From: Nocardioides szechwanensis
GTDB taxonomy: Bacteria > Actinomycetota > Actinomycetes > Propionibacteriales > Nocardioidaceae
DNA length: 64,000 nt
Assembly (NCBI RefSeq): GCF_900103935.1
Contig: NZ_FNIC01000004.1
Coordinates: forward strand, 124,001-188,000
Direction of reading: 5' to 3'
Part shown: in pieces, positions 49,970-58,834 of the stretch
Layout of the letters: each line of letters starts with the position of its first letter
Numbering within the stretch: the first letter of the stretch is position 1
Position numbers and translations under genes: made by a program
The notes under the pieces: generated by a model
What the model saw: only the letters and a program-made list of their open reading frames with translations
Database searches by the model: none
What the model was told of the DNA's origin: nothing

Positions 49970-51970
49970 CTACAGCGCGGCTGCCACCCGCGTCCCCTGC
50001 TCGATCGCGCGCTTGGCGTCGAGCTCGGCGGCGACGTCGGCGCCACCGATCAGGTGCGAGCCGGGCAGCTCGTCGTACAGGTCGCGCACCGACTCCTGGC
50101 CGGCACACAGGACGACGTGGTCCACGTCGAGCACCCGCGTGACGCCGTCGACGGTGAGGTGGAGGCCAGCGTCGTCGACGCGGTCGTACGTCGCGCCGCT
50201 CACCTGGACCACCCCCGACTGCTTGAGCACGGCGCGGTGGGCCCAGCCGGAGGTCTTGCCGAGACCGATGCCGATCGGGGTCGTCTTGCGCTGGATCAGC
50301 GTCACCTCGCGCAGCGGGGTGCGGGGCTTGCGCTCGGTCAGCCCGCCCGGGTGCAGCGACGGGTCGCCGACGCCCCAGTGCGACATCCAGTCGTCGAGGT
50401 CCTCGGCCGGGTCGTGGGTGAGCCAGACGCTGACGTCCACGCCGATGCCGCCGGCGCCGACGACCGCGACCCGCTGCCCGGGGACGACGCGGCCGGACAG
50501 GACGTCGGCGTACGACACGACCTTGGGGTGGTCGACTCCGGGGAAGTCGGGGACCCGCGGCACGACACCGGTGGCCACCACCACCTCGTCGTACGACGCC
50601 AGGTCGGCCGCGGTGGCCTCGGTGCCGAGGCGCACCTCGACGCCGAGCACCTCGAGCCGGCGCGTGTAGTAGCGCAGCGTGTCGGCGAAGTCCTCCTTGC
50701 CCGGCACCGCCATCGCCAGCCGGAACTGGCCTCCGAGGGTCGCGGACTTCTCGAAGAGGGTGACCGCGAGCCCACGCTCGGCGGCCGACACGGCGGCGGC
50801 GAGCCCGGCCGGGCCGGCGCCGACGACGGCGACCGCGGCGGCCCGGCGGGTCGGCGCGAGGGTCAGGGTCAGCTCGCGGCAGGCGCGCGGGTTGACCAGG
50901 CAGCTGGCCTTGCGGTTCTGGAAGACGTGGTCGAGGCAGGCCTGGTTGCAGGCGATGCAGGTGTTGATCTCGTCGGCCCGGCCCTCCGCGGCCTTGGAGA
51001 CGAAGAACGCGTCGGCCAGCAGCGGCCGCGCCATCGAGACCAGGTCGGCCTCTCCGGCGGCGAGGATCTCCTCGGCGAGCTCGGGGGTGTTGATCCGGTT
51101 GGACGCACAGACCGGCACCGACACCGCTGCCTTGAGCCGGGCGGTCGCCGAACGCCAGGCGCCGCGCGGGACCTGCGTGATGATCGTGGGCACCCGGGCC
51201 TCGTGCCAGCCGATGCCGGTGTTGAGCACCGTCACGCCGGCCTCCTCCAGCGACGCGGCCAGCTCGAGCACCTCGTCCCACGTCTGCCCTCCCTCGACCA
51301 GGTCGAGCAGCGAGATCCGGTAGACGATCGGGAAGTCGGCGCCGACCAGCTCGCGCGAGCGGCGCACGATCTCCAGCGGGAAGCGCATCCGGGCCGTGGC
51401 CGAGCCGCCCCACGCGTCGGTGCGGTCGTTGGTGCGGGCCGCGAGGAACTGGTTGATCAGGTAGCCCTCAGAGCCCATGATCTCCACGGCGTCGTACCCC
51501 GCCTTGACCGCGAGGGCCACGGACTTCGCGAAGTCGGTCGCGGTCCGGTCGACGCCGCGCGTCGACAGGGCGCTGGGCCTGAACGGGGTGATCGGGCTCT
51601 TCTTCGACGACGCCGAGACGCTGAACGGGTGGTAGCCGTAGCGACCCGCGTGCAGCACCTGCATCGCGATCGCGCCGCCCTCGGCGTGCACGGCGTCGGT
51701 GACCTCGCGGTGCCGCATCGCCTGAAGCCGCGTGGTCATCTCGGAGGCGAGCGGCTTGAGCCAGCCGCGCTTGTTGGGCGCGTAGCCGCCGGTGATGATC
51801 AGGCCGACACCGCCACGGGCGCGCTCGGCGAAGTAGGCCGCGAGGTCGGGGATGTCTCGGCGCCGGTCCTCGAGCCCGGTGTGCATCGAGCCCATCACCA
51901 CGCGGTTGCGCAGCTCGAGCGGTCCCAGCGTGATCGGGGACAGCAGGTGGGGATAGGCGTTCGTGGTCAT
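49970..51970 (-). CDS. 2,4-dienoyl-CoA reductase-like (old yellow enzyme plus NADPH flavoprotein)
   Basis: 666 residues from the ATG at 51970 (MTTNAYPHLLSPITLGPLELRNRVVM). The first 350 residues are an FMN TIM barrel of the OYE family, followed by the 4Fe-4S Cys cluster CIACNQACLDHVF...C, then FAD- and NADPH-binding domains (VVGAGPAGLAAAVSAAERG and VVGAGGIGVDVSVW). This is the FadH/enoate-reductase architecture, reducing 2,4-dienoyl-CoA during unsaturated fatty acid oxidation. Enoate reductase activity on other alpha,beta-unsaturated acids is possible. It overlaps the padR stop by ATGA. Confidence 0.9.
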   Translation of the reverse strand: MTTNAYPHLLSPITLGPLELRNRVVMGSMHTGLEDRRRDIPDLAAYFAERARGGVGLIITGGYAPNKRGWLKPLASEMTTRLQAMRHREVTDAVHAEGGAIAMQVLHAGRYGYHPFSVSASSKKSPITPFRPSALSTRGVDRTATDFAKSVALAVKAGYDAVEIMGSEGYLINQFLAARTNDRTDAWGGSATARMRFPLEIVRRSRELVGADFPIVYRISLLDLVEGGQTWDEVLELAASLEEAGVTVLNTGIGWHEARVPTIITQVPRGAWRSATARLKAAVSVPVCASNRINTPELAEEILAAGEADLVSMARPLLADAFFVSKAAEGRADEINTCIACNQACLDHVFQNRKASCLVNPRACRELTLTLAPTRRAAAVAVVGAGPAGLAAAVSAAERGLAVTLFEKSATLGGQFRLAMAVPGKEDFADTLRYYTRRLEVLGVEVRLGTEATAADLASYDEVVVATGVVPRVPDFPGVDHPKVVSYADVLSGRVVPGQRVAVVGAGGIGVDVSVWLTHDPAEDLDDWMSHWGVGDPSLHPGGLTERKPRTPLREVTLIQRKTTPIGIGLGKTSGWAHRAVLKQSGVVQVSGATYDRVDDAGLHLTVDGVTRVLDVDHVVLCAGQESVRDLYDELPGSHLIGGADVAAELDAKRAIEQGTRVAAAL

Positions 51971-52500
51971 GCGTGAGCCTCCAGGTATTCGGTGAGCCAG
52001 GCGACCCAGGTCTCCTCGGTGAGGATCCCGCCGCGCAGCACGAGGTACTGGTCGAGGTCGAGCCCGGCGAGCGCGCCGCTCCCGTCGGGGTAGTCGCGCT
52101 TCATCAGCTGTCGGTAGTGGTCCAGCCGCACGTGGTGGTCGGCCAGGTTGGCGCGTACGACGTCCAGCACGGCCTCGCGGTCGCCGAACGACGCTCCGCG
52201 CATCTTGACCGCGAGGTCGCTGCGCAGCGCGTGGGTCGGCGTCGGCTCGGCCAGCCAGGCAGCCAGCGCCGCACGCCCCGCCGGCGTGACGTCGTACACC
52301 TTCTTGTCGGGCTTGCCCGACTGCGACACCTCGGTGGCCTCGACCCAGCCGTCGGACTCCATCCGGCCGAGCACCTTGTAGATCTGCTGGTGCGTGGCGC
52401 TCCAGAAGAAGCCGATCGACCGGCCGAAACGCCTGGCCAGGTCCAGCCCCGAGGCGGGCTGCTCGCGCAGGGCGACCAGCAGCGCGTGTTCGAGGGCCAT
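51967..52500 (-). CDS. PadR-family transcriptional regulator
   Basis: 177 residues. PadR winged helix: LEHALLVALREQPASGLDLARRF, then IYKVLGRMESDGWVEATEVSQSGKPDKKVYDVTPAGRAAL, with a C-terminal helical dimerisation domain (ALRSDLAVKMRGASFG). It overlaps fadH by ATGA, so the two form an operon. The dyad tgcaac-ga-gttgca lies 22 bases before its ATG and is the probable operator. The inducer would be a phenolic or fatty-acyl-type effector by family analogy; not shown. Confidence 0.9.
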   Translation of the reverse strand: MALEHALLVALREQPASGLDLARRFGRSIGFFWSATHQQIYKVLGRMESDGWVEATEVSQSGKPDKKVYDVTPAGRAALAAWLAEPTPTHALRSDLAVKMRGASFGDREAVLDVVRANLADHHVRLDHYRQLMKRDYPDGSGALAGLDLDQYLVLRGGILTEETWVAWLTEYLEAHA

Positions 52501-52521
52501 GCGCCGATCGTGGCATGCCTA

Positions 52522-52535
52522 TGCAACGAGTTGCA
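52522..52535 (-). promoter_or_regulatory. Putative PadR operator
   Basis: tgcaac-ga-gttgca (52522-52535) is a perfect 6-2-6 dyad 22 bases before the padR ATG. Confidence 0.5.
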
Positions 52536-52620
52536 ATCCTCGGAGATGATCGGACGTGGCAAGGGTCACGCCGTGGTCCACCAGATGCACGAACACCACC
52601 ACACCGCCTGAGCGGAGCCC

Positions 52621-52626
52621 TACGCT
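52621..52626 (+). promoter_or_regulatory. -10 hexamer TACGCT, leaderless promoter
   Basis: TACGCT ends six bases before the ATG at 52633. Confidence 0.45.
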
Positions 52627-52632
52627 CGACCC

Positions 52633-53535
52633 ATGCGCCTGCGTCGTACCGCCTTCGCCGTCCTGCCCCTGCTCGTCGTCGCCGCGGCGGGCTGTGCGCC
52701 CGAGGAGGAGCCGGACAGCGCGGCCGACCCCACGCCGTCCGCGGACACCAGCGAGTCGGGCAGCGACAGCCCGGCTCCCGACGCCTGCGCGACCGAGTCC
52801 CTGCCGCTGCTCGAGCCGGGCACGCTGACGATCGGCACCGACTCCCCGGCCTACGAGCCGTGGTTCGTCAAGGACGACCCCACCAACGGCAAGGGCTTCG
52901 AGTCCGCCGTCGCCTACGCCGTCGCCGAGCAGCTCGGCTTCAGCGCCGACCAGGTGACGTGGGTGACGGTGCCGTTCAACACGTCGTTCGCGCCCGGCGA
53001 CAAGTTCTTCGACTTCGACATCAACCAGATCTCGATCACCGAGGAGCGGGCCGCCGTCGTCGACTTCTCCGACGGCTACTACCAGGCCGCCCAGGCCGTC
53101 GTCGCGCTGAAGAACAGCCCGGTGGCCGACGTCACCACCATCGCGGAGCTCGCCGACTACAACCTCGGCGCGCAGACCGCGACCACCTCGCTCACGGCGA
53201 TCCGCGACGTCATCAACCCGGCCAACGACCCGGCCGTCTTCGAGGACACCAACGCCGCCAAGCAGGCGCTGCTCAACGGCCAGATCGACGCGATCCTCGC
53301 GGACGTGCCCACGGCCTCCTACATCAGCGACTTCGAGATCCCCGGAAGCGCCGTGGTCGGACAGTTCCAGCCCGAGACCGGTGAGCAGGAGCAGTTCGGG
53401 ATCCTCTTCGAGAAGGGCAGCGCCCTGGTGCCGTGCGTCAACGAGGCGATCGCGGCGCTCGAGGCCGACGGCACGCTGGAGCAGATCGAGCAGCAGTGGC
53501 TCGCCGACTACCTGAGCATCCCCGAGCTCCAGTGA
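52633..53535 (+). CDS. Amino-acid ABC transporter substrate-binding lipoprotein
   Basis: 300 residues with a lipoprotein signal (lipobox AAAGC) followed by an acidic linker. The type II periplasmic binding fold is recognisable: LTIGTDSPAYEPWFVKDDPTNGKGFESAVAYAVAEQL, the FDFDINQISITEERA hinge and VFEDTNAAKQALLNGQIDAILADVPTA. It would deliver an amino acid to the permease and ATPase downstream (10-base gap, then ATGA overlap). A leaderless -10 precedes it. The ligand specificity is unknown. Confidence 0.9.
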   Translation: MRLRRTAFAVLPLLVVAAAGCAPEEEPDSAADPTPSADTSESGSDSPAPDACATESLPLLEPGTLTIGTDSPAYEPWFVKDDPTNGKGFESAVAYAVAEQLGFSADQVTWVTVPFNTSFAPGDKFFDFDINQISITEERAAVVDFSDGYYQAAQAVVALKNSPVADVTTIAELADYNLGAQTATTSLTAIRDVINPANDPAVFEDTNAAKQALLNGQIDAILADVPTASYISDFEIPGSAVVGQFQPETGEQEQFGILFEKGSALVPCVNEAIAALEADGTLEQIEQQWLADYLSIPELQ

Positions 53536-53545
53536 CCGCACCCGC

Positions 53546-54397
53546 ATGACCGAGCCCTGGGTCCCGAGCCTGCGCGAGCTCGAGCGGCGCCGGGTACGAC
53601 GTCAGCAGCGCGCCCGCTCGATCCTGGTCTCGTCGCTGGCCATCGCGCTGGTCTTCGCCGGCCTCGCGACGGTCGTGGTCAGCTCACCGGGCTGGGACCG
53701 GTTCCAGGCGACGTTCTTCGACTGGCACCACGCCAAGGAGTCGTTCCCGGAGATCCGCGACGGGTTCTGGCTCAACGTCAAGCTCTTCCTGATCTGCGAG
53801 GTCGCCATCCTGGTGCTGGGCCTCGCGGTCGCCCTGGCCCGCACGGCCCGCAGCCCGCTGCTCGCGCCGTTCCGGGTCCTCGCGGTGGGCTACGTCGACC
53901 TGTTCCGTGGCGTCCCGACCGTGCTCCTGATCCTGATGCTGGGCTTCGGCGTCCCGGCACTGAACCTCCAGGGCCTCACCGACGACCGGTACGTCTGGGC
54001 GGGGGTCGCTCTCGTGCTCTCCTACGGCGCCTACGTCGCCGAGGTCTTCCGCGCCGGCATCGACTCGATCCACCCGTCGCAGGTGGCGAGCGCCGAGGCG
54101 CTGGCGCTCAGCCGGGCACAGACGCTGCGCTTCGTCGTCGTACCCCAGGCCGTGCGCCGGGTCGCGCCGCCGCTGCTCAACGACTTCATCTCCCTGCAGA
54201 AGGACACCGCCCTGGTCTCGGTGGTGGCGGTCTTCGACGCGGTGTTCGCGGCGCGCGACTACACCGGCTACACGTTCAACTACACGCCGTACGTCGTGGT
54301 CTCGGTGTTCTTCATCGCGATCACGATCCCGCTGGCCCGGTTCACCGACTGGCTGGGCCGGCGCGCCCTCGAACGCGAGCGGGCGGGTGCGCGATGA
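53546..54397 (+). CDS. Amino-acid ABC transporter permease
   Basis: 283 residues with about five to six transmembrane segments. The HisM/GlnP-type inner-membrane signature EALALSRAQTLRFVVVPQAVRRVAPPLLND (the EAA motif) is present. A basic N-terminal segment (LERRRVRRQQR) precedes the first membrane helix. It forms the membrane channel with the adjacent SBP and ATPase. Its end overlaps the ATPase start by ATGA. Confidence 0.92.
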   Translation: MTEPWVPSLRELERRRVRRQQRARSILVSSLAIALVFAGLATVVVSSPGWDRFQATFFDWHHAKESFPEIRDGFWLNVKLFLICEVAILVLGLAVALARTARSPLLAPFRVLAVGYVDLFRGVPTVLLILMLGFGVPALNLQGLTDDRYVWAGVALVLSYGAYVAEVFRAGIDSIHPSQVASAEALALSRAQTLRFVVVPQAVRRVAPPLLNDFISLQKDTALVSVVAVFDAVFAARDYTGYTFNYTPYVVVSVFFIAITIPLARFTDWLGRRALERERAGAR

Positions 54398-55131
54398 CGC
54401 CGCTGCTGGAGGTCGTCGACGTCCGCAAGTCGTACGGCGACCGCGTGGTGCTCGACGACGTGACGCTGAGCGTGCAGCCGCACGACGTCGTGTGCCTGAT
54501 CGGCTCGTCGGGCTCCGGGAAGTCCACGCTGCTGCGGTGCCTCAACCTGCTGGAGGACATCGACGACGGGGTGATCCGGTTCGAGGGCCACGAGATCTCC
54601 GACCCGCGGGTCGACCCGCGCGAGGTGCGGCAGCGGATGGGGATGGTCTTCCAGGCCTACAACCTCTTCCCGCACCTGAGCGTGCTCGACAACTGCACGC
54701 TGGCGCCGCGTCGCGTGCACGGGCTGAGCCGCCGAGCCGCGGAGGACCGCGCCCGCGAGCTGCTGACGACGTTCGGCCTCTCCGAGCACGTCGACAAGCA
54801 CCCCGACCGGCTCTCCGGCGGCCAGCAGCAGCGCGCGGCGCTGGTGCGCGCGCTGTGCACCCAGCCGCAGCTGCTGCTGCTCGACGAGATCACCGCGGCG
54901 CTCGACCCCGAGCTCACGGGCGAGGTGCTCGGGATCGTGCGCGACCTGGCCGACCGTGGCACCACGATGGTCCTGGCTACGCACGAGATGAGCTTCGCGC
55001 GCGAGGTCGCGACCACGGTCTGCTTCCTCAGCGAGGGCCGGATCCTCGAGCAGGGCCCGCCGGCGGAGATCTTCACCGCGCCCCGCGAGGAGCGCACCCG
55101 GCAGTTCCTGCGGCGGGTACTGCCCCAGTAG
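54394..55131 (+). CDS. Amino-acid ABC transporter ATP-binding protein
   Basis: 245 residues. Walker A GSSGSGKS (residue about 37), Q-loop in MGMVFQAYNLFPHLSV, ABC signature LSGGQQQRAALVRAL, Walker B LLLLDEIT and the D- and H-loops (ATHEMSFARE). It powers import with the upstream permease and binding lipoprotein. ATGA overlap with the permease. Confidence 0.95.
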   Translation: MTPLLEVVDVRKSYGDRVVLDDVTLSVQPHDVVCLIGSSGSGKSTLLRCLNLLEDIDDGVIRFEGHEISDPRVDPREVRQRMGMVFQAYNLFPHLSVLDNCTLAPRRVHGLSRRAAEDRARELLTTFGLSEHVDKHPDRLSGGQQQRAALVRALCTQPQLLLLDEITAALDPELTGEVLGIVRDLADRGTTMVLATHEMSFAREVATTVCFLSEGRILEQGPPAEIFTAPREERTRQFLRRVLPQ

Positions 55132-55156
55132 GACGGTGAGACACCCCCTGCGACCG

Positions 55157-55173
55157 TGACAGTCCTTCTGTCA
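55157..55173. promoter_or_regulatory. Dyad TGACAG-N5-CTGTCA at the CaiB start
   Basis: tgacag (55157-55162) and ctgtca (55168-55173) flank five bases; the right arm reaches the ATG at 55173. If translation begins at 55185 instead, the dyad is entirely upstream of the coding region. Confidence 0.4.
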
Positions 55174-56342
55174 TGATCGCCCCCATGACGTACGAACTGG
55201 GCACGGGCACGGGGCCGCTGCGCGGCGTGAAGGTCGTCGAGATCGCGGGCATCGGGCCCGGGCCGCACGCGTGCATGATCCTGGCCGACCTCGGGGCCGA
55301 CGTGATCCGTGTCGAGCGACCCGGAGGCCAGATGCTGGCCGGCGGCGCGACGATGCTGCTCAACCGCGGGCGCCCGAGCGTCGCGCTCAACCTCAAGGAC
55401 CCCGAGGCGGTCGCAACCGTGCTCGAGCTGGTGCGCACCGCCGACGTGGTCGTCGAAGGGATGCGCCCCGGCGTCACGGAGCGCCTCGGCCTCGGACCCG
55501 ACGACTGCTTCGCGGTCAACGAGCGCGTGGTCTACGGCCGGATGACCGGCTGGGGCCAGACCGGCCCGCTGGCCACCGCGGCCGGGCACGACATGAACTA
55601 CATCGCGATCACCGGCGCCCTGCACGGCATGGGCCAGGACCCCGCCCGCCCGCACTTCCCGAGCAACCTCGTGGGCGACTTCGGCGGCGGCTCGACGTAC
55701 CTCGTCATCGGGATCCTCGCCGCCCTGCTCGAGGCGAGGATCTCCGGCAAGGGCCAGGTGATCGACGCCGCGATCGTCGACGGCACCGCCCACCTCAACG
55801 CGATGACCGCGGCGTTCCTCGCCAGCGGTGGCTTCAAGGAGGAGCGCGGCGTCAACATGCTCGACGGCGGCGTGCCGTTCTACGACATCTACGAGACCTC
55901 CGACGGCAAGCACCTGTCGGTCGGCGCGCTGGAGCCGCAGTTCTTCGACGCGCTGGTCACGATCCTGGGCGTCAAGGACACCTGTCCCGGCCAGGGCGAA
56001 CCGGACCGGTACGACGAGATGCGCGCCGTGCTCACCGAGCGCTTCGCGTCGAAGACGCAGGCCGAGTGGGTGGAGATCTTCGAGGGCACGGACGCCTGTG
56101 TCGCCGGGATCATCCCGATCAGTGAGGCCTTCGAGCACCCGCACCTCGTCGCCCGCGAGACCTTCGTGGAGAAGGACGGGATGGTCCAGCCCCAGCCCGC
56201 CCCCCGCTTCTCCCGCACCACGCCCACCCTCGGCCTGCCCCCGTCCCGCGAGGCCGGCCAGCACACCCGCGAGGCCCTCACCGCCTGGGGCGTCCCCGAC
56301 GTCGACGGCCTCATCGAACGCGGCGTCGCCGTCCAGGTCTGA
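55173..56342 (+). CDS. CaiB/BaiF CoA-transferase (alpha-methylacyl-CoA racemase-like)
   Basis: 389 residues, with an equally good start at Met5 (55185). Family III CoA-transferase features: GVKVVEIAGIGPGPHACMILADLGADVIRVERPGG opening with the R in VIRVERPG, NRGRPSVALNLKDPE and the GRMTGWGQTGPLA loop carrying the catalytic-fold Asp/Tyr. The GHDMNYIAITGALHGMG segment is typical of alpha-methylacyl-CoA racemase (AMACR/MCR), whose M. tuberculosis relative epimerises 2-methylacyl-CoA. CoA-transfer between other acids remains possible. A dyad overlaps the start. Confidence 0.88.
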   Translation: MIAPMTYELGTGTGPLRGVKVVEIAGIGPGPHACMILADLGADVIRVERPGGQMLAGGATMLLNRGRPSVALNLKDPEAVATVLELVRTADVVVEGMRPGVTERLGLGPDDCFAVNERVVYGRMTGWGQTGPLATAAGHDMNYIAITGALHGMGQDPARPHFPSNLVGDFGGGSTYLVIGILAALLEARISGKGQVIDAAIVDGTAHLNAMTAAFLASGGFKEERGVNMLDGGVPFYDIYETSDGKHLSVGALEPQFFDALVTILGVKDTCPGQGEPDRYDEMRAVLTERFASKTQAEWVEIFEGTDACVAGIIPISEAFEHPHLVARETFVEKDGMVQPQPAPRFSRTTPTLGLPPSREAGQHTREALTAWGVPDVDGLIERGVAVQV

Positions 56343-56352
56343 GCCCCCCGGA

Positions 56353-56358
56353 TAGCCT
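56353..56358 (+). promoter_or_regulatory. -10 hexamer TAGCCT, leaderless promoter
   Basis: TAGCCT ends seven bases before the ATG at 56366. Confidence 0.45.
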
Positions 56359-56365
56359 GCGGCCC

Positions 56366-57805
56366 ATGAGCATCGAGCACGTGGACGTCCTGGTGGTCGG
56401 GGCCGGGTTGTCGGGGATCGGCGCGGCCGCCAGGCTTCGTACGGCGCACCCGGGCAGGACGGTGGCGGTGCTGGAGAGCCGGGACGCGAGCGGCGGCACC
56501 TGGGACCTGTTCAAGTACCCCGGTATCCGCTCCGACTCCGACATGTTCACGTTCGGGTTTCCCTGGCGGCCGTGGGCGAGCGACACCGCGCTGGCCGACG
56601 GGCCGCTGATCCTCGACTACCTGCGCACGGTCTCGAAGGAGTACGGCGTCGACGCGCTGATCCGCTACCGCCACCGGGTCACCGCGGCCAGCTGGGACTC
56701 CGCGACGGCGCGCTGGACCGTCGAGGTCGACCACGACGGCGAGCCGGTGACGCTGACCACGAGCTTCCTGTGGGGCTGCTCGGGCTACTACGACTTCGAG
56801 CAGGGCTACGCCCCCGATTTCCCCGGTCAGGACGGCTTCGCCGGACAGGTGGTCCACCCGCAGCACTGGCCCGAGGACCTCGACCATGCCGGCAAGCGGA
56901 TCGTCGTGATCGGCAGCGGGGCCACGGCGATCACGCTGGTCCCGGCCCTGGCCGAGACCGCCGCGCACGTGACGATGCTGCAACGCTCGCCGACGTACGT
57001 CATGTCCCGCGCCGGCCGCGACCCGCTGGCCAAGCTGCTGCGACGCCTCCCGACGCGGCTGTCGTTCCCGGCCGTGCGGTGGACCAACATCCTGGTCGCG
57101 ATCGGCTTCTACCAGCTCAGCCAGCGCCGGCCCGAGCTGGTGAAGAGGCTCATCCGCGGCCAGACCGAGAAGCAGTTGCCCGCAGGGATGGACGTCGACA
57201 CCCACTTCAAGCCGGTCTACGACCCCTGGGACCAGCGGCTGTGCTTCGTCCCGGACGGCGACCTGTTCAAGTCACTGCGCCGCGGGACGGCGTCCGTGGT
57301 CACCGACACCATCGAGACCTTCACCGAGACCGGCATCCGGCTCACCTCCGGGCAGGAGCTCGAGGCCGACCTGGTCATCACCGCGACCGGCCTGCGGCTG
57401 CTGCCGTTCGGCGGCATCACGCTGACGGTCGACGGCGTGACCGTCGATCCGGCGAGCACGATGGCCTACAAGGCCCTGATGCTCAGCGGCGTTCCCAACT
57501 TTGCCTACACGATCGGCTACACCAATGCGTCGTGGACGCTCAAGGCCGACCTCGTCGCCGACTACGTGTGCCGCCTGCTCGCGCACCTGGAGGAGCACGG
57601 GCTGCGCATGGTCGTGCCCGAGCGCGACCCGGCGGTGCAGGAACGGCCGTTCATGGACTTCAGTGCCGGCTACGTCGTCCGGGCGCTCGACCGGCTGCCG
57701 AAGCAGGGTGACCGGGCGCCGTGGCTGCTCAAGCAGAACTACGTGACCGACGTGCGAACCATCCGCCGGGGTGAGGTGGACGACGGCGTTCTGTCGTTCA
57801 CTTGA
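56366..57805 (+). CDS. Flavin monooxygenase (FMO/BVMO-like)
   Basis: 479 residues. Two dinucleotide-binding GxGxxG segments are present (VVGAGLSGIGAAARL and VIGSGATAITLVP), and between them the class B fingerprint FxGxxxHxxxW appears as FAGQVVHPQHW. The YPGIRSDSDMFTFGFP segment is typical of actinobacterial Baeyer-Villiger/flavin-containing monooxygenases. It would insert oxygen into a ketone or oxidise a soft heteroatom using NADPH, FAD and O2. A leaderless -10 precedes it. Confidence 0.9.
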   Translation: MSIEHVDVLVVGAGLSGIGAAARLRTAHPGRTVAVLESRDASGGTWDLFKYPGIRSDSDMFTFGFPWRPWASDTALADGPLILDYLRTVSKEYGVDALIRYRHRVTAASWDSATARWTVEVDHDGEPVTLTTSFLWGCSGYYDFEQGYAPDFPGQDGFAGQVVHPQHWPEDLDHAGKRIVVIGSGATAITLVPALAETAAHVTMLQRSPTYVMSRAGRDPLAKLLRRLPTRLSFPAVRWTNILVAIGFYQLSQRRPELVKRLIRGQTEKQLPAGMDVDTHFKPVYDPWDQRLCFVPDGDLFKSLRRGTASVVTDTIETFTETGIRLTSGQELEADLVITATGLRLLPFGGITLTVDGVTVDPASTMAYKALMLSGVPNFAYTIGYTNASWTLKADLVADYVCRLLAHLEEHGLRMVVPERDPAVQERPFMDFSAGYVVRALDRLPKQGDRAPWLLKQNYVTDVRTIRRGEVDDGVLSFT

Positions 57806-57860
57806 GGGACGCCCATGGGCACCCGCCCCGCGGCGTACCCACACAACCCTGGAGGTAGCG

Positions 57861-58055
57861 ATGGGACTGGACGACAAGATCAGCAACAAGGCCGAGGACC
57901 TCGGCGGCAAGCTCAAGGAAGGCACCGGCAACGCGACCGGTGACGACGAGCTGAAGGCAGAAGGCAAGGGAGACCAGGCCTCCGCCTCGCTCAAGGACGG
58001 CGTCGAGCACGTCAAGGACGCCGCCGGCGACGTCAAGGACGCGTTCAAGAAGTAG
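57861..58055 (+). CDS. CsbD-family stress protein
   Basis: 64 residues from the ATG at 57861, four bases after ggaggt; the longer frame to 57771 overlaps the monooxygenase. CsbD-family pattern: KAEDLGGKLKEGTGNATGDDELKAEGKGDQA, highly charged and low-complexity, likely disordered. CsbD is a general-stress (sigma-B) protein in Bacillus; molecular function unknown. A strong hairpin 50 bases downstream may be its terminator. Confidence 0.85.
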   Translation: MGLDDKISNKAEDLGGKLKEGTGNATGDDELKAEGKGDQASASLKDGVEHVKDAAGDVKDAFKK

Positions 58056-58104
58056 TCCTCCTCACACCGCTGACCACCGCGCTGGCGCGCGCGGCCAGCC
58101 CGTT

Positions 58105-58138
58105 CACCCCTCGCCCGTAGAGTTTCGGGCGAGGGGTG
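58105..58138. terminator. 13-bp perfect stem containing a -10 and a start codon
   Basis: cacccctcgcccg (58105-58117) pairs perfectly with cgggcgaggggtg (58126-58138). The eight-base loop tagagttt contains a TANNNT hexamer (58118-58123) and the right arm ends with the GTG at 58136 of the CPBP protein. It could be the CsbD terminator, or a structured regulatory site. Confidence 0.6.
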
Positions 58139-58834
58139 ATCTGTGTGCGGACGTGGCTCGAGCGATCGTTGTGGGACGTCGTCCCTCGCGACCACCGGGA
58201 GACGCCGAGGTCGATGCGCCGGCGCCAGCTGGTCACGGTCGGCTTCGTGCTGCTGGGCGCGGCGGTGCTCGGCGTCTCGATCCGGATCGAGCCCGGCAGC
58301 GTGTGGTTCTACCCCGCGACGCTGGGGCTCGCCGCCGTCTGGGCGGTCGGCGCCTTCGCGTCCGGCCCTCTCCACCTCGGCCGGATCCGGTACGGCGAGG
58401 GCTACGTCCGTCCGGTCGTGACCCCGATCGCGATCGGTCTGGCCTTCGCCGCCGTGTTCGTCGCCGGCGCCCTGATCGTGCGGCAGATCGAGCCGCTGGA
58501 GCGCCAGGTCAGCTCGGTCCTCGACTTCGCCGACCAGGGCTCGCTGCCGCTGGTGTTCGTGATCACCACCGTCAACGGTATCGCCGAGGAGCTCTTCTTC
58601 CGCGGCGCCGCCTACGCCGCCATCAAGCGACACCCGGTCGCGTGGACGACGCTGGCCTACGCCGTCGCCACGCTCGCGACCGGCAACGTGATGCTGTCGT
58701 TCGCGGCGGTGCTGCTGGGCGTGCTGGTGGGCCTGCAGCGCCGCGCCAGCGGCGGCATCCTCGCCCCGATCCTCACGCACTGCACGTGGTCGACGGTGAT
58801 GCTCTTCGCGCTACCGCTTCTTTTTGGGACCTGA
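58136..58834 (+). CDS. CPBP-family intramembrane metalloprotease (CAAX-like)
   Basis: 232 residues with a basic leader and about six transmembrane segments. The CPBP motif EELFFR (NGIAEELFFRGAAYAAI) and the later HCTW (ILTHCTWSTVM) are the metal and catalytic residues of the Abi/CAAX-prenyl-protease family. The start may be the GTG at 58136, a GTG at 58145 or Met27 at 58214; the first lies in a hairpin arm. Substrate unknown; such proteins often process signalling peptides. Its last 24 bases overlap the opposing gene. Confidence 0.83.
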   Translation: MICVRTWLERSLWDVVPRDHRETPRSMRRRQLVTVGFVLLGAAVLGVSIRIEPGSVWFYPATLGLAAVWAVGAFASGPLHLGRIRYGEGYVRPVVTPIAIGLAFAAVFVAGALIVRQIEPLERQVSSVLDFADQGSLPLVFVITTVNGIAEELFFRGAAYAAIKRHPVAWTTLAYAVATLATGNVMLSFAAVLLGVLVGLQRRASGGILAPILTHCTWSTVMLFALPLLFGT

